A stretch of 64,000 nt of DNA, from assembly GCA_950022295.1 (NCBI GenBank), contig OX465600.1, positions 233,513,782 through 233,577,781 of the forward strand. The letters are read 5' to 3'. Shown one piece after another: positions 1 to 12,849 of this stretch. This DNA comes from Bromus sterilis. Its lineage: Eukaryota; Streptophyta; Magnoliopsida; Poales; Poaceae. The translations under genes were made by a program, and so were the position numbers. The notes beneath the pieces were generated by a model. The model did no database searches, had not been told where the DNA came from, and saw nothing but the letters and a program-made list of their open reading frames with translations. Numbering within the stretch: the first letter of the stretch is position 1; each line of letters begins with the position of its first letter.

Positions 1-3000
1 AATTTTATTAAATGGTTTGTAAAGGTTTAAACAAAAACTCAAGGGAAAAGTTTTCATTTATCCCAAGATCAAAACAATTCAATCAATATTATATTATTTA
101 TTAACAATCCAAAATTTGGAAAATTTTGGGATGTTACAATTATTCATATTAGTGAGAAACAAGTCAGTTGTTCTCCTTTTATGAATGATATCTCTTATGG
201 TCACATTACGATTATGAATGAGCTATTCTTATATTGATGATAGTTGTTTGATCATTTATAAGAAATATTGCAAGGCCAAGAAATATCCAGGCTTAATAAT
301 GACACTACAGTTTAAGTCATGAATGGTATGATGATGTCTTAAGATACTTGATCTCTTGACATATACAAACCATGCCTTTGAGGTGAGATGACTAAAACCT
401 CGCATTCTGGTAAAACGGAATGTGTACTGATTGTTGAGTATCATACATTGTGATGTATCGTATGTCAGCATGTGGTGAATTTCATTATTTCATGAACTTC
501 GTATGTGGACTTAGATGAATATATGTATTCACTAATGAAACATGAGTCTGAAATAATTTGATATGATCAAAAGGGATTTCAGATTAAAGATGGATATTAA
601 ATTAACAAGAAATACAAGTCTCTACGATTTGATCAAAGGGACAAATGTTTTGAGTTAGTCTTGGGCATAAAGACTTGTGTGAAAGTTGTTCCACAAATTG
701 CAATGTCTTGAGACACTTCAATATGATTGACGTGCATGAACATTGTGATCATATTCTATGAAAAAGTGTATGGTCTAAGTTATCTCTTACCAAGTTACGT
801 TATTATTGTTTAGAGTTATTAATTTAATATGCGAACACTCACTTCAGCATAGGGAACCATCTGAGTTCGTGGAAACCAACACTATATATGTCATGGTGTA
901 TTGTGGTTTCTAGGAAGCTTGATTTATGTAAGATAAATTATCTTTGTAGTGTATCCTTAGACAACTATGGATGCATCTTCCACAACTAGAACCAAAAGGA
1001 GCAAAACTTGTATTGCTATGTTTGGTGTTTGTCAAGAATTGTTCTTGATAAATGTGGTCATGGAAGAAAAGTGAAAGTTCAACCAAGGTAATTGACCTTG
1101 CCTCCAAATGTCAGAGTAGTGCAACGGAATATGTTCTGGAAGCAAAGCTCTACAATAAGAGGAGAAACTAATGATAATGATCATGATTTTTCTGATGGGA
1201 TCTTTTACTGAGAAAGGTAGGATTCAAGAATATATATTTGCCCTTGATGCAAAATGATATTCATGATTCACTTGTCATGTTAATGGAACAAGACATTCCT
1301 ACGAACTACAAAGAAGCGATGGTGGACCTAAGTACGAGATATGACTATGAGTCATGAAATCCTATGTTGAGTTACATTTAAGATTGCTTGAATCTTATCA
1401 AGTAAGGAGGTTACTTGATATTCACAATAACTTCAGAGTTATGAGGAATAAATGTGAACATCAAAGGGACGTCAAGATTGGTTTGTCACAAAGATTGTTT
1501 CTGAAAAATTCAATGGGTTGACTACAATGTGTAGCAATGCTTGAGTCAAAGGGATATTCACTATGATTGATCCAGGATTGTTATCAATACCGTGACTTCC
1601 TCAATTCCTGTAATTTGAAGAAGTGTTGTAATTGGTACAACAAGAAGGTTTTGGAAAAACATATGGATACTAGTGTCTCGTAAACTGAATTCTCGATTTG
1701 ATGAATGCTCAAAGGATTTTGGACTTAACCAAAATATCGAGGAAACATGCATTTGCATGAAACTAAGTGGGAGCTGAATAGTTTCCTGAAACTTGATATA
1801 TGTAGACGACATATTTTGAGTGGGAGCTATGGGAGTATTATCCTAGCCTTATATGTAAATGACATATTTGAGTAGGAGCCATGTGGTTAGTATCCTGAAC
1901 TTAATATGTGTCTGACATATCTAAGTGGGAGCCATGTGGATGTTATCCTTGTCTTATATGTGGCTGACATATTTGAGTGGGAGCAATATGAGTGTTATCT
2001 AAAGACTTAATATGTGCATGACATATTTGAGTGGGAGCATGATAACATTCTCATATATGGATAACATATTATGAATGGTGCAGTTGGTGTTAATGATTAT
2101 TTGAATCTTTCATAAATGAAGATGAATAAGTATTAAGCATTGAAGATCTATTAAGATAGATATGTGTTTAATAAACATTGAGTCGTAATACTTTCCTGGA
2201 TAAGATTCCGAAGGAGTTCAGAATGGGACAAGTCAAGAAGTGGTCCTTACTTGTATATCCAAGAGAAGTATTGAGTTAATCTCAGTACAAGAACAATGGT
2301 TAATGGTTAATGAAAGAAATGGATGTGTTGGATCCTCTATGCCTTTGTCATAGGTTCTTTCATATAAAACCAGAGTTTTTGTACTCGACGTAATGTGACC
2401 CAAGTTCTTAGTAGTAAGAACATGTTGTGATATGATTTATGAGTAAATCATTGAACAAAGAGTTAAGTTTATCCTTCAGTGTCTGAAGAGAACTGAGGAT
2501 ACATCTCAAATTTGTAAAGGATAGTGGACTTGACCATAAATGTTATGCTGGTTCAAGTTTTGACACTAACCTAGAAAATTGAGATATCATACTAATGAAT
2601 GCCTAAGTTGAAAGAAACATGGTTAGACATCAAAGTTGCATACAATGCACTAAGGATTGAATCTACATTGATGTGGCTGCTTTAGAAGTAGCAGGAGTTA
2701 TATTATGGCTTAAGAAGTTCGACTTCTGATTGAGTGAGTTTCAAGTGTGCATGACTATGGGAAAGTCCGCGTGACCCACCGGATGTCATTGCTATGACAC
2801 AGCAAACGAAGTCTCATTTCACCGCCAAATGTATATACCTCATCATTATAGTGGATAATGAAGGAATGTCAAATTAGGTGACATTATGATTTGCAAAAGG
2901 ACATACGGTTCTGAATGGTACCCAGACCGTTGATACAACCTCTTCCACGGGCAAGCATGATCAATAAGGAGTTATGATCCAGAGAAAATGCAACTAGTTT

Positions 3001-3027
3001 ATTTGTACTCTAGTGCAAGTGGGAGAC
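1..3027 (+). pseudogene. Decayed Ty1/copia pol, RT to RNase H, next to its 3' LTR
   Basis: No long open frame survives. Fragments still read as copia pol: an RT core (L-Y-V-x-D-I-like) near 1840-1860, and near 2655-2720 an RNase H C-terminal stretch resembling the usual Y-x-A-A-x-E-A...W-L-x-K-F pattern. It runs directly into a purine-rich AGTGGGAGAC tract and the LTR at 3028, as copia 3' ends do. The 5' LTR and gag lie left of the window. Many stops and indels make it one of the oldest coding remnants here. The assignment rests on position and short motifs. Confidence 0.6.
1808..2062 (+). repeat. Tandem repeat of about 53 bp, five degenerate copies
   Basis: The motif GACATATTTGAGTGGGAGC recurs at about 1808, 1861, 1914, 1966 and 2020, giving a 52-54 bp period. 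Each unit also carries a YTTATATGT-like end. The unit spans the region equivalent to the RT Y-V-D-D-I core, so a piece of dead pol has been amplified in place. Confidence 0.75.
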
Positions 3028-4833
3028 TGTTGGGAATGTGCCCTAGAGGCAAATAAAATATGTTTTATCGAGCATATTCCATTAGTTCATAATACGTTTG
3101 ATACTATGCTAGAACTGTATTAAGCGGAAACATTAATACAGGTGTGGTATACAAACAAGCAGGTCCCTAGTTAACCCTAGTATACTAGTCCATTGGGCGA
3201 TTGATGATCAAGGTTTCCTGATCATGAGACAATGGCGTCTGTTGACAATGGAGTCGTATCATTGGATAATGATATGATGGACATACACCCACCAGAAGTG
3301 TTGCGATGTGATCAAGTCACATAGTTCGACATTGCGATAACTATAACGTAGTGACCAGATCCTTTGACCGTAATGATCATACGTAATTGTCATCTATGAG
3401 GAGACTTTGATTTGTATCCCACCGCCTGGCTGAAATATGCTGGCTATAACGGTGCACTTTGGGTATTCCGAAATAGATGGTTGATGAGTATGCAAATAGA
3501 TCAAAGCGGGATTTGTCCATCCGTGTGACGGATAGGTACTCTGGGCCCACTCGGTGATGTTACATCATAAAGTTTGCAAACGTGTGACTAGGTCACGGAG
3601 TTGTAATATCACGGGAACGAGTAAACTTGTTTGTTGAGAACGAGGACGAACTAGGTATAGTGGATACCGATGATCAAACCTCGGACAAGCAAAGTACCAC
3701 GGGACAAAGGGAACAGGCACACGGTTAACGGATCCAACAACGATTGAAGTTCATTCGATGGAAGCGCAGGGGCTATCAAGGATTGTAACCAGGTCCAATT
3801 GATTAGTCATTGATCAATGAGAGTTGTCTCGATCATGTCTGCTGTTTCCCGGACCGTAGGGTGTTACACTTAAGGGTACTCGATGCAGTAAGGATTGATT
3901 CGGGATCACCGGAGAAATTGGAGAGAACACCGGAATTGTTCCGGTGATGACCGGAATTGTTCCGATGAAGGCCGGAATTGTTCTGGGTATTTTGAAAGGT
4001 TCAAAATATATTTAATAATGTTTAATATATGTTTTATTATTTAATTATCTGAATTAAATATTAAAATGTATTTAAATATAATTAAAAATGAATTAAAAGG
4101 CATATGGGCCTCATAGGGCCCATTAGGGGGAGAGGGAGTCCTCCCCCATGGGCCATGGCGCCATAGAGGGGCCCACCCCCTTTATTTGGTGCGCCACCCC
4201 CCTCCCTTGGGATTAGTCCCACCCCGGAAGGGGAAGGGGGGGTGTCACCCCTCCTTGGCCTATATAAGGAGGGGTAGGGGTGCCCTTTTAATCAATGAAT
4301 TTTTTGAGAAAAGTTTCTCATCTCTCTCCCTCCTTTCTCCTTCCTTTGAGCGGACTCCCCTTGTTTGGAGGCTGCTCTGGGTTGGGGATTTCTCCACTAT
4401 ACGCACGCCGTCGTGCTGCTGGAATCGGGATCCGAATCCATCTTCTTTCCGCTGCTCTACTGGTTCAGAGCCCGGAGGGACGTCGGGTATACTGTATGTG
4501 TATAATCCCGCGAGGCACTACACTTGTGGTGCTACTTCATCGTCGTGGTCGTATCGCGAGGTCTTCATCAGCAACGTTCCGACGGGGACGTAATCCCGTC
4601 ATCGGTCTGCAAGGATCGGGTGGCTACAGGAGTCATCGTGGATCTGCGCGGCATCGGGGATTGCCGGTACGACTACACCAACCACGTTCATGCGGGAACG
4701 TTTCCCGCTTAACGGACTACATACTGGTATGTGATCTATTTCTGTCCGTTACTTGCATCAGCATAGCATAGGTCTTGGGTTTGGGTATCGTAGGTCAAGG
4801 AAAAATTTGTGTTTTCTGCCACGAACCCCAACA
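3028..4833 (+). mobile_element. Copia 3' LTR (Angela/BARE-like), 1806 bp
   Basis: The LTR starts TGTTGGG and ends CCCAACA, a perfect 7-bp terminal inverted repeat. A polypurine tract (AGTGGGAGAC) lies just upstream. The body has features known from Triticeae Angela/BARE LTRs: GCCCTAGAGGCAA near the start, CTCTGGGCCCACTCGG about 3540-3556, and TATATAAGG at 4261. Beyond 4833 gypsy gag begins, so the element sits inside the Tekay-like element. The family name is from memory; being a copia 3' LTR is well supported. Confidence 0.85.
4261..4268 (+). promoter_or_regulatory. TATA box of the copia LTR
   Basis: TATATAAG lies about two thirds into the LTR, followed by a C/T-rich leader. This is the usual U3/R arrangement of a BARE-like LTR promoter. 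Confidence 0.55.
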
Positions 4834-4839
4834 CCGCAA

Positions 4840-5194
4840 TATGGGAAGGAAGCTAGCAACCGCTGGATGCACTGATGAGGAGAAAGTGAGATTTGCCTCG
4901 CACCAGCTAGATGGACCTGCAGCCGCATGGTGGGATAATTACACCACCACATACCCCATGGAGAATGTGACTTGGGACCAGTTCCAGCAGGCGTTCCGCA
5001 CTGCTCATGTTTCAGCTGGAGCTATGAGTCTCAAGAAGAGGGAGTTTCGCAACTTACGCCAGGGAGGCCGTTCAGTGGCAGAGTATGTGGAGGAATTCAA
5101 CAAGCTGTCCCGTTATGCTCCAGGAGATGTGGCCACAGATGCTGCCAAGCAGGAGAAATTTCTGGAGGGACTAAATGATGAGCTTGGAGTTTAG
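4840..5194 (+). pseudogene. gag (capsid region) fragment of the Tekay-like element
   Basis: The frame reads a typical plant chromovirus gag core: A-G-C-T-D-E-E-K-V-R-F-A, G-P-A-A-A-W-W-D-N-Y, and the F-R-N-L-R-Q-G...V-x-E-Y-x-x-x-F-N-x-L-S-R-Y-A-P block of retrotransposon gag. The left end is cut by the copia LTR insertion. It stops at an amber TAG (5192-5194). The very next codon continues the same frame into pol, so gag and pol are separated only by this stop. Confidence 0.8.
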
Positions 5195-8100
5195 TTGACG
5201 GTGGCAACCTTTGCTAACTACCAGGAGATGGTGGATAAGGCTATCATTCTTGAAGGCAAGCATCAGATAATGGAGAATCGCAAGAGGAAGTACGGACAGG
5301 GCAAGTATCAATCTGGCACTCAACAGAAGCCCCGTTCCGCACCATTCTCAGGATATGGTGGAACAGGACCCAATAAATTTGGAGGGCACAACCATCATAA
5401 TCTTGGAGGTCATTCTCAGCATGGAGGCAATGGACATAACCATGGAAACCAGAGGAATGGCAATGGAGGAAATGGAAATCAGCAACGGTCCAACCCATCT
5501 ACGCCCATGAAGAAGGACCTAAGTCACATCACCTGTTTCAAATGCAACAACAAAGGGCATTACTCCAATGAATGTCCTGAGCTGAAGAATGGCAATGGGA
5601 GTTCTGGAAATAAGAAGCCTAACCCTTTTGCTAAGGGACAAGTGAACCATGTCAACGTGGAGGAAGCCTATGAACAACCCGATGCAGTGTTTGGTAAGTT
5701 TTTGCTAAACTCTCGACCAGTAATAGTTCTTTTTGACACCGGTGCATCACATTCATTCATATCAAGGGTAGTTGTGGATAAGTATGGATTTTCTACCAAG
5801 ACCCTTAGTGTACCAATTTTAGTAAGTTCCCCGGGAGCCGAGATGATGGCAGGTTTAGGTTGTCCCCAGTTGAGCCTTGCCATTGGCAATCATGATTTCC
5901 CCACAGACCTGATAATTTTGAAGTCCCAAGGTTTGGATGTAATCCTAGGTATGGATTGGATGTCGAAGTATAAAGGCAACATTGACTGTGAGGGAAGATC
6001 AATCTCTCTCACCACACCCGAGGGGAAGAGGATCAAGTATGTGACCAAGCACAAGTTTAGAAGGACCCAGGTATATTCTCTTAAGGGGGTTAGCCTGGAG
6101 GAAGTGCCGATAGTCAAGGAGTACCCTGACGTATTCCCGGAGGAGTTGCCCGGAATGCCACCGGACCGGGATATTGAGTTTTTGATCGAGGTATTGCCAG
6201 GCACCGGACCTATATCCAAAAGGCCGTATAGAATGCCCGCAAATGACTTAGAAGAAATTAAGAAGCAAATTAAAGAGTTATTGGAGAAAGGGTATATTCG
6301 CCCGAGTTCATCACCTTGGGGAGCCCCAGTGCTTTTAGTGGAGAAGAAGGATGGATCTCTAAGGATGGTCGTGGATTATCGCTCGTTGAACGAGGTGACT
6401 ATCAAGAACAAGTATCCACTACCGATGATCAATGATTTGTTTGACCAGTTGGAAGGAGCTAGTGTGTTTTCCAAGATCGATCTCCGATCGGGATATCACC
6501 AGTTGAAGATCCGTGAGAAGGATATACCCAAGACCGCCTTCACCACGAGATATGGACTCTATGAGTACACAGTCATGTCTTTCGGTCTAACCAATGCCCC
6601 TGCATACTTTATGAACATGATGAACAAGGTCTTCATGGAGTTTTTGGACAAATTTGTTGTGGTGTTCATTGATGATATTTTGATTTATTCCAAGAATGAA
6701 GAGGAGCATGAAGAACACCTACGCTTAGTCTTGGAGAAACTTAGGGAACATCAACTTTATGCCAAGTTTAGTAAGTGTGAATTTTGGTTGAAGGAAGTGG
6801 GATTTCTTGGACATGTTGTGTCAGGCGAAGGAATCGCAGTGGACCCCTCCAAGGTTGCAGCAGTCACAGAATGGAAGGCGCCCACATCTGTGGGTGAAAT
6901 CCGTAGTTTTCTTGGACTTGCGGGTTATTACAGGAGATTTATCGAGAGTTTCTCCAAGATTGCCAAACCTATGACGGAATTGTTGAAGAAGGACACCAAG
7001 TTCGTCTGGACGGAGGAATGTGAAGCCAGTTATCAGGAATTGAAGAAGCGTTTGGTTACAGCCCCAGTGCTGATTCTGCCCAATGTGCGCAAGGATTTTC
7101 AAGTGTATTGTGATGCCTCGCGGCAAGGACTCGGAGGCGTTCTCATGCAAGATGGAAAGGTTGTATGTTACACCTCGCGTCAGCTGCGACCTCATGAGTT
7201 GAACTATGCCACACATGATTTGGAGTTAGCAGCCGTAGTAAACGCACTCAAGACTTGGAGGCATTTTCTTATTGGGAACAAGTGTGACGTATACACGGAT
7301 CATAAGAGTTTAAAGTATATTTTTACGCAAAAGGAGTTGAACCTCAGGCAGAGGAGGTGGTTGGAGCTTATCAAGGATTATGATATGAGATTGCATTACC
7401 ACCCAGGAAAGGCCAATGTGGTGGCAGATGCCCTGAGTCGGAAAAGTTATGTCAATACCCTTATAGCAGGAAGTTTACCTCAGGAGTTGTGTGACGATCT
7501 CAGAGATCTTCGTATGGAGATTGTTCCACGAGGATATGTCGCCACACTAGAAATTCAGTCCACGTTATTGGGAAAGATCCGAGAAGCTCAGAAGTTGGAC
7601 AAGGGTATTGTAGATATCAAGGAGAGAATGGAGAAAGGAAAAGCAGAAGGATTTCATGAAGATGAGTACGGAACATTATGGTTTGAGAAGCGTATTTACG
7701 TGCCCAATGACCCGGAGATCAGGAAGTTGATTCTCCAGGAAGCTCATGATTCTCCTTACTCAATACACCCAGGAAACACCAAGATGTATTTGGACTTGAA
7801 GGAAAGTTTTTGGTGGACAGGGTTGAAAAAGGATATTGCTGAGTATGTGGCTATATGTGATGTATGTCAGAGAGTGAAGGCGGAGCATCAGAAACCGGCC
7901 GGATTACTTCAACCTTTGCCGATACCTGATTGGAAATGGGACAAACTTGGTATGGATTTTATCACAGGATTACCCAGGACACGAGCAGGCTATGACTCTA
8001 TTTGGGTAGTGGTTGACCGTTTGACCAAAGTGGCTCACTTCATCCCAGTGAAAACCACCTATACTAGTGCTAAGTTGGCTAAGATATACATGACCAGGAT

Positions 8101-9040
8101 CGTATGTCTGCATGGAGTTCCGAAGAAGATTGTATTAGATAGAGGCACGCAGTTTACCTCAAAGTTTTGGCATCAGTTACATGAAACCTTGGGAACTAGG
8201 CTGGAGTTTAGCACAGCTTTTCATCCACAGACAGATGGTCAGACTGAGAGAGTGAATCAAATTCTGGAGGACATGTTGAGAGCTTGTGCATTGGATTATG
8301 GATCCAGTTGGGATGATAATTTGCCTTATGCGGAGTTCTCGTACAACAAAAGTTATCAAGCCAGTTTAAAGATGGCCCCGTTTGAAGCGTTGTATGGAAG
8401 AAGGTGTAGAACACCGTTAATGTGGGATGAAGTTGGAGACCGCAAGCTATTCGGACCAGATTTGATCAAGGATTCAGAAGAGAAGGTCAAGTTAATCCGT
8501 GATAGGCTGAAGATAGCTCAGTCTAGACAGAAAATTTATGTCGATGCTAAACGAAAGGAAGTAACGTATGAAGTGGGAGATAGAGCATACCTTCGAGTGT
8601 CTCCGCTTCGTGGCATTAAGAGATTTGGAGTTAAAGGAAAGTTAGCACCACGATTTGTGGGGCCATATAAAGTCTTGGAACGCAAAGGAGAGGTTGCTTA
8701 CAAGTTAGAATTGCCCGAAGGTTTGTCTGGAGTTCACGATGTGTTTCATGTCTCCCAGTTGAAGAAGTGTTATGCAGAGATGGCAAATATTCCTCTGAGA
8801 GACACCGTGCCATTGGAGGCAATTCAGCTGGAGGGTGATTTGACATATGAGGAGAAGCCTGTGAAGATTCTCGATACGGCAGACAGAGTCACTCGTACCA
8901 AGGTTATTAAATTTTGCAAAGTTCAGTGGAGTCACCACGCCGAGGAAGAAGCTACTTGGGAGCGAGAAGAGGATCTCAAGCAGGATCACCCACACCTTTT
9001 TGCTGACCAACCCGAATCTCGAGGGCGAGATTCACCTTAA
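5195..9040 (+). CDS. Gag-Pol polyprotein, Tekay-like gypsy (1281 codons open)
   Basis: This is the only full-length open pol in the window. Seen in order: Gly/Asn/His-rich gag tail (about 40-100); zinc knuckle C-X2-C-X4-H-X4-C (114-127); aspartic protease D-T-G-A (181-184); L-G-M-D-W-M (251-256); reverse transcriptase with active site F-I-D-D (491-494, bases 6665-6676); RNase H starting Y-C-D-A-S (638); integrase zinc finger H851, H858, C888, C891; catalytic D921, D982, E1018; chromodomain-like tail (about 1222-1269) with E-E-A-T-W-E-R-E. It copies and integrates its RNA in virus-like particles and the nucleus. The first codon listed only follows the upstream amber; translation would start in gag outside the window. 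All catalytic residues I can check are present. Confidence 0.9.
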   Translation: MTVATFANYQEMVDKAIILEGKHQIMENRKRKYGQGKYQSGTQQKPRSAPFSGYGGTGPNKFGGHNHHNLGGHSQHGGNGHNHGNQRNGNGGNGNQQRSNPSTPMKKDLSHITCFKCNNKGHYSNECPELKNGNGSSGNKKPNPFAKGQVNHVNVEEAYEQPDAVFGKFLLNSRPVIVLFDTGASHSFISRVVVDKYGFSTKTLSVPILVSSPGAEMMAGLGCPQLSLAIGNHDFPTDLIILKSQGLDVILGMDWMSKYKGNIDCEGRSISLTTPEGKRIKYVTKHKFRRTQVYSLKGVSLEEVPIVKEYPDVFPEELPGMPPDRDIEFLIEVLPGTGPISKRPYRMPANDLEEIKKQIKELLEKGYIRPSSSPWGAPVLLVEKKDGSLRMVVDYRSLNEVTIKNKYPLPMINDLFDQLEGASVFSKIDLRSGYHQLKIREKDIPKTAFTTRYGLYEYTVMSFGLTNAPAYFMNMMNKVFMEFLDKFVVVFIDDILIYSKNEEEHEEHLRLVLEKLREHQLYAKFSKCEFWLKEVGFLGHVVSGEGIAVDPSKVAAVTEWKAPTSVGEIRSFLGLAGYYRRFIESFSKIAKPMTELLKKDTKFVWTEECEASYQELKKRLVTAPVLILPNVRKDFQVYCDASRQGLGGVLMQDGKVVCYTSRQLRPHELNYATHDLELAAVVNALKTWRHFLIGNKCDVYTDHKSLKYIFTQKELNLRQRRWLELIKDYDMRLHYHPGKANVVADALSRKSYVNTLIAGSLPQELCDDLRDLRMEIVPRGYVATLEIQSTLLGKIREAQKLDKGIVDIKERMEKGKAEGFHEDEYGTLWFEKRIYVPNDPEIRKLILQEAHDSPYSIHPGNTKMYLDLKESFWWTGLKKDIAEYVAICDVCQRVKAEHQKPAGLLQPLPIPDWKWDKLGMDFITGLPRTRAGYDSIWVVVDRLTKVAHFIPVKTTYTSAKLAKIYMTRIVCLHGVPKKIVLDRGTQFTSKFWHQLHETLGTRLEFSTAFHPQTDGQTERVNQILEDMLRACALDYGSSWDDNLPYAEFSYNKSYQASLKMAPFEALYGRRCRTPLMWDEVGDRKLFGPDLIKDSEEKVKLIRDRLKIAQSRQKIYVDAKRKEVTYEVGDRAYLRVSPLRGIKRFGVKGKLAPRFVGPYKVLERKGEVAYKLELPEGLSGVHDVFHVSQLKKCYAEMANIPLRDTVPLEAIQLEGDLTYEEKPVKILDTADRVTRTKVIKFCKVQWSHHAEEEATWEREEDLKQDHPHLFADQPESRGRDSP

Positions 9041-9053
9041 GGGGGGTAGGTTT
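9041..9053 (+). promoter_or_regulatory. Polypurine tract of the Tekay-like element
   Basis: GGGGGGTAGG follows the pol stop TAA directly and ends three bases before the 3' LTR start TGTAACATCCC. It is the expected plus-strand primer site. Confidence 0.75.
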
Positions 9054-11771
9054 TGTAACATCCCAAATTTATTTTGGATGAGTTACTAGAGAGCATATGC
9101 ATATCATTTTTTTTGTGCATTTTGGATCTTATTTGAGAGTTTATTTGAATTTATTGAAAAAAAAATTCTTTAGTATTTTATTTTGTATAAATAACTTATT
9201 GAAAATATTATTTATGTTTTTCTAAGATTTTAGAAATTTATTTCGTATTTTTCCGACTTATATTTTTTATTTTATAAAACTCTTTGAAGTTTAAAGAAAA
9301 GTACGTATACATATATATAAACGTACTTACGTTTTACGTATTTTTATTATTTAAAAAAAATAAGCTGTTATTTTTTTTGGGGCTATTTTATTATATTAAA
9401 AATACCCCTATACTTAAAAAAAAAACTGAATGGGCTGGCCGGCCGGCCGAGCTAGCCAGGCACGTGCGTGCCTGTGCTCGTTTCTTCCCCAGCAGGTAGC
9501 ACAAACAGAGTCCAAGCCGGACTCTGCACAACACGCGCCGGCGGCCGTAGTCGCTACAGACACCTTCCGGTTGCCCTTTTTTTCCAAGCAAACTTGTCCC
9601 TTAAATACCCCATGACCCCCTCCACCGATTCCCCACAAAATTTCGCAGCAAACCGTTCCAAATCGAGCTAATTTCGGGGTAGACCTAGGTCCAAGGGAGC
9701 TCTATTGTTGGACGAATTTCGTCACCGGTGAGCCTCCCCTTGACCCCAAATTCTGCAGACCGACTCTTCTCTTCGTTGTGCTTCTAATTGACATCTTTTT
9801 CCCTCTTCTTTTCTTGCGCAAGATTGATCCCCAAATTGTACGCGTACCGCGGGAGTTCATCGGAGCGCGCTCGGTTCACCGCGTTGCCACGCTCATACGG
9901 ACGACGTTGGAGATCATCACCACCACCGGAGTTGTCTTCTTCGTCGCGTCTAATCTACACGTCGCGGTTAGTAAAAGCGCCGTAACTTTTTATCCGTTGC
10001 TCCGTTTTAGATGAAACAAGCGGCCAAATCGTTGTTTTGAAACCCTCTAAATATTGTGTACTGTAGATCCAATTTTTGAAAAAAATTATTTTTTCCGTTC
10101 GATCAAAAAAATTTCCTAGATCCTATGCAAAACTGTTCTAGTAATATCTTTTTACTCGTAGATCCGTTTTGCGTGATTCCAAAGCCCACGGTTTTCTTTC
10201 GAAGCCCTCTTTTTATTTCAACCATAAAGTTTGTTTTGGTATTTTCGAAAATATTCAGATCTGATCAGATTCTATTTTCAACTTTAGTTTATCGTAACTT
10301 TTGTTTTACAACTCGGATTTGATTAATTCTTTTTGCAAACTAAAACCCTAGCAAAATCCTATATTCTAGACACTTTGCAACCCACTTTTAAAATCAATCT
10401 TGATCTGTTTTTGCAAAATCTTTTATTCGGATTTTATTTTGGAGTTCTTGAACATTGTTTTGCTTTTGGTTGTGTATTGATTGTGTGTATCTTTGTTTGC
10501 TCACGATAGATTGTCCGGAGTGCGAAGCAGAGTACCACCAATCTTTAGAGTTCTGCAATCAACAGCAAGGCAAGTCATATCTTTGACCATACTCCCTATT
10601 ACCTATGTTTTCAATGCATTAGTTCTTCTTCTTTAGATTGCATGATAGGTTATGCTATGCTATTACACCCAGTAGTTCATTGAGGTAGGTCTGATCCTTA
10701 CATCATTGTCACCATCGTATACTAGAATATTGCTATGCTAAGTAGACGTGGATTGGGAAATGAATCATTATGAGGTATGAGTGATAATGTAGTAATTAGG
10801 ACCAAGATAAAGTTAATGAACTACCTGGGTGGGATGGTTGCGAGCATCCTGGGGTGGCCAGTGATGACTGCGAAAAGCCACCCAGGCTCAAAGGGACTGT
10901 TTGTATTGACATACCTAGAAGCTTACGTGTGCAGCCACAAGCTACTATGGGCTCTGGCTTGGTTGATCAGTTGTAGGGACTCTTACTAGGTAGCACTACG
11001 AAAGTAGATGTCAGTAGGTGGGATGGGTGCTACCGGAGTAAGGGAAACTCTTCTGAAAGACCATGTCTCGATCTTCCGGTTGTCATACACCATGCAGTGT
11101 GACGAACTACAAAGGAGGCGATCGAGTCTTGTGGGGAAAAGTGCACAAACCTCTGCAGAGTGTAAAACTAATCGATTAGCCGTGTCCCCGGTTATGGACA
11201 ATTTGAGCAACTAGTTGTGGAAATATTGATTTGTCTCATCATCTTTAATTAATTTATTGGGTTAATCACTTTGGGATAGATTGAGTGGGGTTTCCCATCT
11301 CAATCGTATGCTATTGTAGAACTTAGCTATTATTATTCTATAGGGAAAAATTAGCTTTTTGCAAAAATAAATGTAGAAGCTACACCAGCCAAATTGCATG
11401 TATTACAGGGCTTTTACTTCTTTCTGTGATATGGCTTTCCGTACGATCAAAGTACTGACCCCTTTTGGGGCTATAACTTATTCATGTTTCAGATTGTTCT
11501 GACGAGGAATAAGGTGCGAATAGGTCGCTGTCTTATACTCAACTTTTGCCGTGGAGTCGGATGGACTCGCTACTACTACTATTATAGCTTCCGCAAGTAT
11601 TTGATTAGATGGCCTTAAGCCATGTTATTATTGTAATATTTACTTCATTCGATGTAATAAAGACATGTTTTACTTCTGTTATTTCATCGAGTACTGTGTG
11701 TGCTAGCAAACTGATCCAGGGACTAGCACGTTAAGCACAGAGACTTGGTCCCTTCGGATCTGGTCGCTACA
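9054..11771 (+). mobile_element. 3' LTR of the Tekay-like element, about 2718 bp
   Basis: It starts TGTAACATCCCAAATT and ends about GGTCGCTACA (11771; the last bases CTACACA leave two bases of uncertainty). The first 400 bases are A/T rich with TATA-like tracts (for example TATATATAAACG near 9313). The rest is typical long LTR sequence. Short ORFs inside have no recognisable product. The 5' partner LTR is outside the window, so LTR divergence cannot be judged. Confidence 0.75.
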
Positions 11772-12849
11772 CATGTTGTTTCCTTAATATCTTTTGATCT
11801 ATGATACCTATTTGCATGATTCTTTTTTCCATGCCTTCCCTGTCATGTCTAATTTAGTTCCATATCATTTGTGAGAATGTTTGCATTGATTATCCTGTTT
11901 ATGCATTTCTCTAAAGTGTGCTTCGTGATGTTGGCAGATTGTGCCCGTAACTTGTTTTGCTTGTATCTTTTTAACCGTAACTCCGTTTGGAGTGTTCTTT
12001 ATATGTAACTTGATTAGTTTTTCGTGTACCTTGTGTTTATGCTATTTTTTGCTGTTGTTAACCAACCAAAAATATTTTTTAGGACAGAACAGTACCAAAT
12101 GTTTTAATCGTCGTGCGGCACTTAGTGTATGCCATGTTTAGGTTGTGCCTCACTTAAATTTACTAGCATAGATAGTTTCTTTTGTGCTTCACCTCTTGAC
12201 ATGTTTGTGTGCTTTTCCGTGCTTGCTTGAGTTGCATGTTAATAACCGTTGGTTGATCACCTGTAGCTAAACAACTTGAACCCTTGTAAACGTGCGGTAT
12301 TCGTCGTGAGTGATCGATACCCCACTTACACTGTTAGTAACCGTTCTCGAAGATAGATCTGTATCGTGTTGCTGTGTCATGTGATGTCTTCTTGATCTTG
12401 TGTTGCCCCGTAGTAATAGATGCTTGCTCGTTGATTGCTTTCCAGTGTTTACCCTCTTGTGTGCTTCCGCGGATACTCTTAGAGACGATGCGAGCTTGCG
12501 ATCAACTACACCTTCGGAACCCGATTTATCAATAGGCAAGGACTATGCATTAGTTATAATCCATTCTATTTCAACCAGCGGTTTGCATGCTAGTCTAGGT
12601 TAGGTTCGATGTTTGATCCTACCACATGTTTACAGCCTCTTTCGAACCGATACAGCCATGTCCCTTCCCAGCAAACCTTGTACTGCTATGTTACTACTGC
12701 TCGTTGCTCAGCCCCTCCTTAGTATGCATGCTTAGGATGCTACGATGTTACCCTGTTACTCCTTGGTTTGGGATATCACATTATTAGTATTATTGTTGTT
12801 GATGATATGATTATTATAATGTTGACTATATTCGGCGAAGGATGGAAGG

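Larger units (their letters stand above)
4834..11771 (+). mobile_element. Tekay-like Ty3/gypsy chromovirus, 3' part
   Basis: It contains the end of gag, a complete zinc knuckle-PR-RT-RNase H-integrase reading frame with a chromodomain-like tail, a polypurine tract and a 2.7-kb 3' LTR. The 5' LTR and start of gag are outside the window, because the copia element at its left edge interrupts gag at 4833/4834. Its right edge lies within the LTR of family A/B. Domain order and the C-terminal chromodomain-like segment place it in the Tekay/Del group of chromoviruses. Confidence 0.85.

Noticed and set aside
4186..4771. Overlapping ORFs of 135 and 158 codons downstream of the copia TATA box
   Set aside because: They lie in the R/U5 part of the LTR, in shifted frames, without known motifs.
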